A DNA stretch of 64,000 bases from Acidobacteriota bacterium (GTDB lineage: Bacteria; Acidobacteriota; Terriglobia; Bryobacterales; Bryobacteraceae): positions 372,001 to 436,000 of the forward strand of contig JAFDVZ010000007.1 in the NCBI GenBank assembly GCA_018268715.1. Direction: 5' to 3'. The notes beneath the pieces were generated by a model. It ran no database searches and was not told where the DNA came from. It saw nothing but the letters and a program-made list of their open reading frames with translations. Shown here one piece after another: positions 1-7,781 of the stretch (position 1 is its first letter; every line of letters starts with the position of its first letter). A program made the translations under genes and the position numbers.

Positions 1-2
1 TT

Positions 3-695
3 CCGCTGGTGAATGAGCCGGGCGAGCGGTGGACCTATGGCGCGAGCACGAAGGTGGTGGGCGATGTGGCGGCGCGGATTACCGGGCTGCCGGTGGATGC
101 GTTTCTGGCGCGGCGGATTTTCGAACCGTTGGGGATGACGGATACGGCCTACAGCGTTCCGGCGGCGAAGCGCGATCGGGTGGTGACGCTGCATGAGAGA
201 AAAGGCGGGCGGCTGGTGGAGACGCCGAATCCGGAGACGCTGGGCGGGGAGCCGCGCGGGGATGGGCGGCTGTTTTCGACGGCGGCTGATTACTGCCGGT
301 TCGTGCAGTTGATTCTGAACGAAGGGCGGTGGGGCGGGCGGCGGCTGTTGAAAGCGGAGACGGTGCGGGAGATGGAGAAGAACCAGACGGGCGAGGTGCG
401 GGTGCGGCTGCAGCCGACGGCGAGGCCGGATTACTCGAGGCCGTATCCGATGGGGGTGGGCGAGGATGTGTGGGGGCTGGGTTTCCAGATTGCGGCGCCC
501 CGGAGGGCGGAGGCGAATCGGCGACGGGCGGGGAGTTTGAGTTGGGCGGGAATCGCGAACACGTTCTATTGGATCGACCCGCGGGAGAGGATCGGCGTGA
601 TCGTGCTGATGCAGATGCTGCCGTTCTATGACGACGCCGCGTTGGGCGTGCTGCGGGGCGTGGAGACGCGCGTCTACGAGCATCTTCAGCGGTAG
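3..695 (+). CDS. Beta-lactamase-family serine hydrolase, C-terminal part (5' partial)
   Basis: The frame is open from base 3, so the gene starts left of the window and its SxxK nucleophile is not visible. About 230 C-terminal residues remain. PGERWTYGAS near the left edge matches the segment carrying the second catalytic motif (YxN/YxS) of the class C beta-lactamase / DD-peptidase fold. FEPLGMTDTAY is a phrase typical of PF00144 proteins. The later WAGIANTFYWIDPRERIGV lies where the KTG/HTG strand normally sits, with WAG in place of HTG. Such enzymes are usually secreted esterases or peptidases rather than true beta-lactamases; the substrate cannot be told. It converges with the next gene, 24 bases away. 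Confidence 0.8.
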   Translation, partial: PLVNEPGERWTYGASTKVVGDVAARITGLPVDAFLARRIFEPLGMTDTAYSVPAAKRDRVVTLHERKGGRLVETPNPETLGGEPRGDGRLFSTAADYCRFVQLILNEGRWGGRRLLKAETVREMEKNQTGEVRVRLQPTARPDYSRPYPMGVGEDVWGLGFQIAAPRRAEANRRRAGSLSWAGIANTFYWIDPRERIGVIVLMQMLPFYDDAALGVLRGVETRVYEHLQR

Positions 696-719
696 ACGCG
701 CGACGGGTGTGGACGGAGG

Positions 720-1241
720 TTACTTGCGGCGTTCGCTTGAAGGGGGAACGATGCCCTTCAGGCGGAGATAGGTGACGATGTTGCCGTAGTGTTCGTTGTT
801 GTGGGCCGTGTTGAAGGAGAGCACGGTGGCCTTGGCCTGCTCGCCGCCAAAGAACTTCACCGTTTCAGCCGCCTTGGCGTCGGTCATGCCGTCGTACACG
901 GGGTCGCAGTAGGCGAAGGCGTCCTTGAGGGCCTGGACGAGATCGGCCTTGGCGGTTTTCGACTTTTCGACTCCCGGCGCGGGGCCCTTGGTTCCGAGCA
1001 CGGCGGAGCAGAACATGTACTGCGCGTCGGCGACGTGACCGATCAACTGGCCGAAACTGCGCACGTCGGCGGTGGGCTTGAACGAGTAGTTCTCTTCGGG
1101 CATCTTTTCGGCGGAGCGGATGATGTTGTTCTTCGCCATGGTGTAGAGGAACTTCTGCCCGGCGGCGATGGGGTCTGCGGCGAGGGCTGCCGCCGGCAGG
1201 GCGATGGTGAGCGCGCAGAGTGCGAGCGTGGATTTTTTCAT
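720..1241 (-). CDS. Secreted DinB-like protein
   Basis: 173 residues with a clear signal peptide (MKKSTLALCALTIALPAAALA, cleavage near residue 21), then a DinB/YfiT-like four-helix bundle. The three histidines expected of the metal site are present: H69 in GQLIGHV and H147 and H151 in AHNNEHYG. DinB-like domains bind a divalent metal; cytosolic members act as thiol-dependent transferases, and the function of exported ones is unknown. The start is supported by AAGGAG seven bases upstream of the ATG. The gene is divergent from the efflux operon, sharing a gap of about 150 bases. The fold assignment rests on the His spacing and overall pattern. Confidence 0.75.
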   Translation of the reverse strand: MKKSTLALCALTIALPAAALAADPIAAGQKFLYTMAKNNIIRSAEKMPEENYSFKPTADVRSFGQLIGHVADAQYMFCSAVLGTKGPAPGVEKSKTAKADLVQALKDAFAYCDPVYDGMTDAKAAETVKFFGGEQAKATVLSFNTAHNNEHYGNIVTYLRLKGIVPPSSERRK

Positions 1242-1392
1242 AAGAGGCTCCTTGTCTATTTGAGAATGACGCGTCCGGGCTTGCGGAACAAGTGCGCGTC
1301 GCGGCGGCGGCCGGTGGGAGGAGGGCGTTCGCCGAATTGAAATGGAACAGGCTCCGGGAGTGCCCCGTACTGTAAAGAGGTAAGGATCTGAA

Positions 1393-2730
1393 ATGCATGT
1401 TTCCGTTTTTCTGATGTGCGCGTTTCTTTCCGCCGCCGCTGCTCCCTCCGACGTGGACGAGGGGCTGTTGCGGGTGAATCTGACGCAGGCGGTGCGCCAG
1501 GCTGTCGCGCGACATCCGGACGTGGAGAAGGCGCGCGCGGCCGCGGATTTGTTGAAAGGAAAGATTCGCGAGGTGAAGGCGCAGGCCTATCCGGAGATCA
1601 ACCTGGTTTCCGATGCGTTGCGCATGCGCGATCCGAGTCTGTTGAATGCTTCCGGCATCGAGAACTTTCCGGCCGAGTTGCGAAACGCGCTGATACCGAA
1701 GGGCGTGAACCTGTTCGATTACAGCGTAACGGTTAAGCAGCCGCTGTACACGGCGGGCAAGGTGGGCACGGCGCTGCGGCTGGCGAGCGTGGAGGCGGAA
1801 AGTTCGTTGAGCGAGATCGACCGGGCCGAGCAGGACCTGGCGCTGGAGGTGACCAAGGCTTTCTACGACGCGCTGTGGGCGCGGGAGTACGAAAAGCTGG
1901 TGATCGAGACGCAGCGGCAGAAGGTGGACCACGCGGCGATGGCCCGCACGCGGTTCGAAAACGGCGTGGCCACGGAGGTGGACGTGCTGCGGTCCGAAGT
2001 GGCGGTGGCCAACGGGAAACCCGACCTGGTGCGCGCGGGCAACGCGATCCGGCAGTCGCGGGCGCAGTTGAACTATCTGCTGGTGCGGCCGATTGACGCG
2101 CCGCTCGAGCTGGAGGGCGAGTTGTCGCAGCGGCCGGTGGATGAAGCCGACTTCGCGACGCTCGCAGCGGAGGCCATCCGGCGGCGTCCGGAGATGCACA
2201 GCCTGCGGATTGCGGAGCGCAGCGCGGCGGTGCGGCTGGACCTGGCGAAGGCCGAGAGCCGGATGCGGGCGGATTTCGCGGGCGGTTACGGGATCATGTC
2301 GCGCATGGTGGGCAACCTGGCGGACCGCGAGTACGCGAAGTGGAACATGGCGGTGACGTTCACGCTGCCGTTGTTTGACGGCTTCCGGCGCAGCGGGCTG
2401 GTGTATCAGGCGACGGCGGCGCAGCGGCAGGCGAGGCTCGACCGCGAGAAGCTGGAGCAGCAGGTGAAGCTCGGGCTCAAGCAGGCGGTGGACGAAGTGA
2501 ACGCGGCGGCGGCGACGCTGGCGGCGGCGCAGGCGACGGTGGGGCAGGCCGAACGAGTGCTGTCCATGATGCAGAACAACTACAAGTGGGGCGCCGCGAC
2601 AACGCTCGACATTGTGGATGCGCAGACCGCGCTGAGCGTGGCTCGCACGAACGTGTTGCGCGGCCTTCATGACCATGCCGTGGCCCGCGCGAACCTGCGC
2701 TGGATTCTGGGCCGCACACCGCAGGAGTGA
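1393..2730 (+). CDS. TolC-family outer-membrane efflux protein
   Basis: 445 residues, first gene of an RND efflux operon. An N-terminal signal peptide (about residues 1-18) is followed by two repeated helical/strand halves rich in Ala, Gln and Glu, as in OEP-family proteins (PF02321). LDIVDAQTALSVARTNVL near the C-terminus is a signature of the second helical hairpin. The protein should form the trimeric outer-membrane channel of the pump encoded by the next two genes. AAGGA lies upstream of the ATG, and the stop is four bases before the adaptor start, so the genes are cotranscribed. Confidence 0.9.
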   Translation: MHVSVFLMCAFLSAAAAPSDVDEGLLRVNLTQAVRQAVARHPDVEKARAAADLLKGKIREVKAQAYPEINLVSDALRMRDPSLLNASGIENFPAELRNALIPKGVNLFDYSVTVKQPLYTAGKVGTALRLASVEAESSLSEIDRAEQDLALEVTKAFYDALWAREYEKLVIETQRQKVDHAAMARTRFENGVATEVDVLRSEVAVANGKPDLVRAGNAIRQSRAQLNYLLVRPIDAPLELEGELSQRPVDEADFATLAAEAIRRRPEMHSLRIAERSAAVRLDLAKAESRMRADFAGGYGIMSRMVGNLADREYAKWNMAVTFTLPLFDGFRRSGLVYQATAAQRQARLDREKLEQQVKLGLKQAVDEVNAAAATLAAAQATVGQAERVLSMMQNNYKWGAATTLDIVDAQTALSVARTNVLRGLHDHAVARANLRWILGRTPQE

Positions 2731-2734
2731 ACCG

Positions 2735-3874
2735 ATGAAATGCACATTGTGGATGGCGCTGTTTGCGATTTTGCTGACCGGCTGCAAGAAGAGCGCCGAG
2801 AAGACGGTGCAGGCGGCGGAGGCGCCGGCGGTCCGGGCGTCGATCCTGGCGGTGGCGGCGCGGCCGTTCACCTCCAGCGTGCCGGTGACGGGAACGCTGG
2901 TGTCGCGCACCAGGGTGGAGGTGAAGGCGGAGACCACCGGACGCGTGATCGCGTTCGCCAAGGAAGAGGGCGACCGGGTGAGGGCGGGCGAGCTGCTGCT
3001 GCAGGTGAAGAAAGACGACCTGGAACTGGCGGTGCGGCAGGCTGCGTCGGGCGTGCAGGTGGCGGAAGCGGGTGTGGCTCGGGCAAAGGTGCTGGCGCGG
3101 CACGCGCAGCTCGAGTTGGAGCGGGCGCAGAACCTGATCCATTCGGGCGGCATCACGGACAAAGACTACAAGCTGGCGATTGTGACGGAGCAGGACGCGC
3201 GCAGCCAGGTGAGCGTGGCGGATGCGCAGGCGGCGCAGGCGCGCGCAGCGCTGGATGTAGCGCGGAAGAAGCTGGCGGATACGAGCGTACACGCGCCGGT
3301 GGATGGCGAGATTCAGAAGAAGTCCGTGAACGTGGGGGGCTATGTGGAGCCGTCGACGCCGGTGGCCACGCTGGTGGACAACAATCGCCTGGAGTTGGAA
3401 GCGACGTTGCCGTCGTCGGAGCTGGCGCAGGTGCGCTCCGGCATGACGGTGGAGTTCGGCGTCAACAGCTTCCCGGGAGAGCGGTTTCGGGGGACGGTGG
3501 TGGAGATGGGGCCGGCGGTGGACGCGGAGTCGCGCTCGGCGAAGTTGCGGGTGCGGGTTCCGAATCCCGGCGGGAAGCTGAAGGCGGGGATGTTCGCCGA
3601 TGGGAGGGCGTTGACGGGCGTGACGTCGAGCGCCATCGTGATTCCGGCGTCGGCGCTGTATCGCGATGAGAAGAATCCGGGCGAGGCGGCGGTGTTCGTG
3701 GTGGAGGGCGGCAAGGCGGTGCGCCGCAAGGTGACGCTGGCGCGGGAACGCGACGGCCAGGTGGAGATCGCCGCCGGGTTGAAGGATGGGGACCGGCTGA
3801 TCGCCGAGCAGAGCATCGAGCTCGCCGATGGGGTCCGGGTGGAGACGCGCGAGGGCGGAAATGTTTCTCAGTGA
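2735..3874 (+). CDS. RND efflux periplasmic adaptor (membrane fusion lipoprotein)
   Basis: 379 residues. The ATG at 2735 is preferred over an earlier in-frame start inside tolC: it has AGGAG upstream and opens a lipoprotein signal ending in the lipobox LLTGC (Cys17). The order of an HlyD/AcrA adaptor follows: a lipoyl half (VPVTGTLVSRTRVEVKAETT), an alpha-hairpin rich in Ala/Gln/Arg (about residues 95-175), the second lipoyl half (VHAPVDGEIQKKSVNVGGYV), a beta-barrel and a membrane-proximal domain. It should bridge the TolC channel and the inner-membrane permease. Its 3' end overlaps the permease start by 14 bases. Confidence 0.92.
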   Translation: MKCTLWMALFAILLTGCKKSAEKTVQAAEAPAVRASILAVAARPFTSSVPVTGTLVSRTRVEVKAETTGRVIAFAKEEGDRVRAGELLLQVKKDDLELAVRQAASGVQVAEAGVARAKVLARHAQLELERAQNLIHSGGITDKDYKLAIVTEQDARSQVSVADAQAAQARAALDVARKKLADTSVHAPVDGEIQKKSVNVGGYVEPSTPVATLVDNNRLELEATLPSSELAQVRSGMTVEFGVNSFPGERFRGTVVEMGPAVDAESRSAKLRVRVPNPGGKLKAGMFADGRALTGVTSSAIVIPASALYRDEKNPGEAAVFVVEGGKAVRRKVTLARERDGQVEIAAGLKDGDRLIAEQSIELADGVRVETREGGNVSQ

Positions 3875-6800
3875 GCTATCGATTAAACAGCCGGTGTTGA
3901 CCACGATGGTCTCGCTGTCGCTGGTGACGCTGGGGATCTTCTCGTACCGGCAGCTCAGCGTGGACCAGTTCCCGGACGTTGAAATTCCGGTGCTGACGAT
4001 TCAGACGCAATACCCGGGCGTGTCGCCGGAGACGGTGGAGCGCGAGGTGACCAAGCGCATCGAGGAGGCGCTGAACACGATCGCGGGCGTGCGGCACATA
4101 CAGTCGACGACCACCGAGGGTCTGTCGGCCATCGTGGTGGAGTTCCGGCTGGGCACGAGCATCCAGACGGCGCAGCAGGACGCGCAATCGAAGATCAACG
4201 CCATCCGCGCGGAGTTCCCGCAAGAGGTGAAGGAGCCGGTGATCCAGCGCATCGACTTTAATGCGATGCCGGTGCTGTCGGTGGCGGTGGAGAGTCCGAA
4301 CGCGGATGCGAAGACGCTGTCATCGCTGGCGGAAAAGACGCTGAAGAAGCGCATCGAGACGGTGACGGGCGTGGGGCAGGTGACGCTGGTGGGGCTGGCG
4401 CGGCGCGAGATTCAGGTGTATCTGGATCCGGACAAGTTGAAGTCGCTGGGGTTGACGTACGCGGATGTGTCGGCGGCTCTGCGGCGGGAGAACCTGGATG
4501 TCCCGGCGGGCAAGCTCGAGCAGGGCAGCCGGGAGCCGCTGGTGCGCGTGTCGGGCAAGTATCGCACGGTGGAGACCTTCGGGCAGACGATTGTGGCGCA
4601 ACGCAACGGGCGTCCGGTGTTTCTGCCGGAGGTGGCGCGCGTGGTGGACGGCATCGAGGAGCGGCGTTCGTCGTCGTTGATTGACGATCGCGAAGGGCTG
4701 GCGATGGATATCGTGAAACAGTCCGGCGCGAACACGGTGGAGGTGGTGGACAACGTTCGGGAGGAGATGGAGAAGCTGAACGCGGAACTGCCGCCGCACA
4801 TCCGGCTGCGGGCGGTGGTGGACCGGTCGACGTTCATCCGCGATTCGGTGGAGGATGTGCAGACGACGCTGGTCATCGGCGGACTGCTGACCGTGTTCAT
4901 CGTGTTCCTGTTCCTGAATAGCTGGCGCAGCACGGTGATTACGGGGCTGGCGCTGCCGGTGTCGGTGATCAGCACCTTCATCGTGATGCGCGGGCTGCAC
5001 TTCACGTTGAACATCCTGACGTTGATGGGACTGTCGCTGGCGATCGGGTTGTTGATCGACGATGCGATCGTGGTGCGGGAGAACATCGTGCGTCATATGC
5101 ACGCGGGCGCGGACCACTTCCAGGCGGCGCGCGAGGCGACTTCCGAGATCGGGCTGGCGGTGATGGCGACGACGTTCACCATCATCGCGGTGTTCGTGCC
5201 GGTGGCGTTCATGCAGGGCATCATCGGGCGGTTCTTCTATCAGTTCGGCATCACGGTGGGCTGCGCGGTGCTGGTGTCGCTGTTTGTCAGCTTCACGATC
5301 GATCCGATGCTGTCGTCGCGGTGGTACGATCCGGCGGCCGATCCGAATGTACCGCGGAAGTGGTTCGGACGGATGCTGGGGAGGGTGAACGACCAGCTCG
5401 ACCGGCTGCAAACGGTGCTTGGGGCTTCGCTCGATTTTTCGCTGCGGCATCGGTTGTTGATCACGGCGATGGGGCTGGCGGCGGTGGCGGCGAGCTTCGC
5501 GGTGTTCGGGAAGCTGGGGTCGGCGTTCGAGCCGGAGGCCGATTCAGGCGAGTTGCAGGTGACCTATAAGGCCGAGCCGGGGATCAGCCTGGAGCGTTCG
5601 ATCGCGATCGCGCGGGAGATTGGCGCGACGGTGCGGGCGAATCCGGGTGTTGCGTACACGTACACCTCGATCGGGGCGAACGGCGCGCAACCGGTGAACG
5701 AGGGCCGGCTCTACGTCCGCATGAAGGACCGCAAGCTGCGGCCGCACTACACGGAGATGGTGCGCGAGCTTCGCGACAGCCTGCAACGGTATCGCGCGGT
5801 GCGCACGTCGGTGGGCGTTTTCGATGAGATGAGCGGCGGGCGCAAGCCGATCGAGATCAGCGTACGCGGCAACGATCTGTCGCGGTTGAGCGTTGTGGCG
5901 GCGGCGGTGACGCGCGAGGCGGCGCGGGTGAAGGGCGTGGCCGATCTCGATACGAGCGAAGAGGCGCCGAGGCCGGAGGTGCGCGTGGACGTGGACCGCG
6001 TGGCGGCGGGCGACCTGGGGTTGAACCTGGGGGCGGTGGCGTCGACGGTGCGGGGTCTGGTGGCGGGCGAGGTCGTGTCGCAGTTCGAGGATCCGGACGG
6101 CGATAGCTACGACGTGCGGCTGCGGGTGGATCCGGCGCGCCGGGTGTACGGCGCCAATCTGCTGGACCTGGATCTGGCGGGGCAGATGGGGCGGACGCTG
6201 GTTCCGCTGCGCCAGGTGGCGCGGCTGGAAAATAGCGTCGCGCCGTCGAAGATCAACCGGTGGGACCTGATGCGGGAGATCCGCGTGGGCGCGAATCCGG
6301 AAGGCCGGTCGTTGGGCGAAGTGGTGACCGATATCAAGGCTCGCGTGAATGCGATGGGGTTGCCGTCGGGCTATTCGGCGACGTTTACGGGCCAGTCCGA
6401 GGACATGTACGAGAGCTTCGGGTATGTGGGGCAATCGCTGCTGCTGGCGGTGATTCTGATCTATGCGATTCTGGCGTCGCAGTTCCGGAGCTTCCTGCAG
6501 CCGTTCGCGATCATGCTGTCGCTGCCGTTGTCGCTGATCGGCGTGGCGACGATGCTCTACCTGGTGCGGGACACCCTGAACATCATGTCGATGATCGGAG
6601 TGATCCTGCTGATGGGGCTGGTGACCAAGAACGCGATTCTGGTGGTGGACTTCGCGAACATGGAGCGGCGGGCGGGGCGGCCGCGGCATGATGCGCTGAT
6701 CGCGGCGGCGCGGACCCGGCTGCGGCCGATCATCATGACGACGCTCGCGATGATTTTCGGGATGCTGCCGTTGGCGTTCGAACTGGGCTCCGGCGCGGAG

Positions 6801-6980
6801 TTCCGGGCGCCCATGGCTCGGGCGGTGATCGGCGGGTTGATTACTTCAACGCTGCTGACGTTGCTGGTGGTGCCGGTGGTGTACACGTTCCTGGATGATT
6901 TGGGCGCGTGGGCCGGGCGGGTGTTCTCGCGTAAGCATGCGGAGGCGACGGACGGGGCGGTGGCGCATTCGGGCTCGTGA
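3861..6980 (+). CDS. RND efflux pump inner-membrane permease (AcrB/HAE1 family)
   Basis: 1039 residues, full length for the family. The ATG at 3861 gives the standard opening MFLSELSIKQPVLTTM, with TM1 at about residues 10-30. The large porter loop contains FPDVEIPVLT and GVSPETVEREV. TM4 has the proton-relay pair D400-D401 in LAIGLLIDDAIVVREN, and the second half repeats the pattern (LLMGLVTKNAILVVDFAN). Together with the two genes upstream it makes a complete tripartite proton-driven exporter; substrates cannot be predicted. No local regulator is adjacent. The gene converges on the metallopeptidase, with six bases between stops. Confidence 0.93.
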   Translation: MFLSELSIKQPVLTTMVSLSLVTLGIFSYRQLSVDQFPDVEIPVLTIQTQYPGVSPETVEREVTKRIEEALNTIAGVRHIQSTTTEGLSAIVVEFRLGTSIQTAQQDAQSKINAIRAEFPQEVKEPVIQRIDFNAMPVLSVAVESPNADAKTLSSLAEKTLKKRIETVTGVGQVTLVGLARREIQVYLDPDKLKSLGLTYADVSAALRRENLDVPAGKLEQGSREPLVRVSGKYRTVETFGQTIVAQRNGRPVFLPEVARVVDGIEERRSSSLIDDREGLAMDIVKQSGANTVEVVDNVREEMEKLNAELPPHIRLRAVVDRSTFIRDSVEDVQTTLVIGGLLTVFIVFLFLNSWRSTVITGLALPVSVISTFIVMRGLHFTLNILTLMGLSLAIGLLIDDAIVVRENIVRHMHAGADHFQAAREATSEIGLAVMATTFTIIAVFVPVAFMQGIIGRFFYQFGITVGCAVLVSLFVSFTIDPMLSSRWYDPAADPNVPRKWFGRMLGRVNDQLDRLQTVLGASLDFSLRHRLLITAMGLAAVAASFAVFGKLGSAFEPEADSGELQVTYKAEPGISLERSIAIAREIGATVRANPGVAYTYTSIGANGAQPVNEGRLYVRMKDRKLRPHYTEMVRELRDSLQRYRAVRTSVGVFDEMSGGRKPIEISVRGNDLSRLSVVAAAVTREAARVKGVADLDTSEEAPRPEVRVDVDRVAAGDLGLNLGAVASTVRGLVAGEVVSQFEDPDGDSYDVRLRVDPARRVYGANLLDLDLAGQMGRTLVPLRQVARLENSVAPSKINRWDLMREIRVGANPEGRSLGEVVTDIKARVNAMGLPSGYSATFTGQSEDMYESFGYVGQSLLLAVILIYAILASQFRSFLQPFAIMLSLPLSLIGVATMLYLVRDTLNIMSMIGVILLMGLVTKNAILVVDFANMERRAGRPRHDALIAAARTRLRPIIMTTLAMIFGMLPLAFELGSGAEFRAPMARAVIGGLITSTLLTLLVVPVVYTFLDDLGAWAGRVFSRKHAEATDGAVAHSGS

Positions 6981-6987
6981 CGGGGGC

Positions 6988-7602
6988 TTAACGACTGAGG
7001 CGCGCCCGGAGCCTGGCCTGCATTCGCCGCGCCTGATCGGCGCTGAACAGGAGCAATCCTCTCGCCATCCACTCTTCGTCGGATTCCCGCATGACGGGCC
7101 GCATGACGCCCGACGAGGAGTGAGCGTTGGGCCCCAATAGCAGGTGGCCGACCTCGTGGGCGACGGCGTGGCCGAGGAATGCGGGGTCGCTGAGGCTGGC
7201 GACCCTGGCCTTCCGCTGGGCCGGGTTCAGGAAGACTGTCACGATGGCGCCGCCTTCCGGCGACATCGCCGCATAGCCAAGTTGCTCGCCTTTCATTGCC
7301 TGCCGAGGCTCGAGAATCCGGAGGTTGAAAACGAATGGCCCGAGCGGGGCTCCGCACGCCTCGGAGCGCGTTTCGACGCCGCCGGTGAAGCACTCGACAA
7401 AGTCGACCGCTACGCCGGCCTGGCGGAGAATGCGCTTGGCGTTGGCCTCGAGTTCGGCGAGGGCGGCGGGTGGAAGGTCTGCGTAGTCCAACACGCGGAT
7501 GGTGAGGCGCATGTCGTTTGCCGGTGTGGCGGAAGAGCCGGGGACGGTGGCGATCAGGCCAGAAATCAACGAAACGGCGCGAGCCAGGGCCTTGAGTTTC
7601 AT
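6988..7602 (-). CDS. Secreted zinc metallopeptidase, metzincin-like
   Basis: 204 residues. A hydrophobic N-terminus (residues 5-24) looks like a signal peptide. The catalytic region is HEVGHLLLGPNAHSSSGVM: H149, E150 and H153 form an HExxH helix, H161 is a plausible third zinc ligand, and M167 a plausible Met-turn. Classical metzincins have HExxHxxGxxH; here the spacing after the second His is longer by two residues (HExxHxxxGxxxH). Outside this motif I recognise no family. It is probably a periplasmic or secreted peptidase of unknown substrate. Confidence 0.6.
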   Translation of the reverse strand: MKLKALARAVSLISGLIATVPGSSATPANDMRLTIRVLDYADLPPAALAELEANAKRILRQAGVAVDFVECFTGGVETRSEACGAPLGPFVFNLRILEPRQAMKGEQLGYAAMSPEGGAIVTVFLNPAQRKARVASLSDPAFLGHAVAHEVGHLLLGPNAHSSSGVMRPVMRESDEEWMARGLLLFSADQARRMQARLRARLSR

Positions 7603-7729
7603 GGCCCGATGCTGGCCCGGACCGGTTCGAACCTCGATTCACGGGAGGTCGCATTTCATGCACCCTGTGTCTCTGCGTAACCTGCTGAATGGCAGAGACT
7701 TGCGCCAGATCGTCTCCTTGAAATAGCGC

Positions 7730-7758
7730 TTCAATTCGAGACTCTTGCGTGCTATCCT
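7730..7758 (+). promoter_or_regulatory. Putative sigma-70-type promoter of the winged-helix/propeller gene
   Basis: TTCAAT at 7730-7735 (weak -35) and TATCCT at 7753-7758 (-10) are separated by exactly 17 bases. The expected start near 7764 gives a short leader carrying GGAGG at 7771-7775, six bases before the GTG at 7782. The match is by eye only. Confidence 0.35.
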
Positions 7759-7781
7759 TCTCTGTTCGGTGGAGGTCTGGG

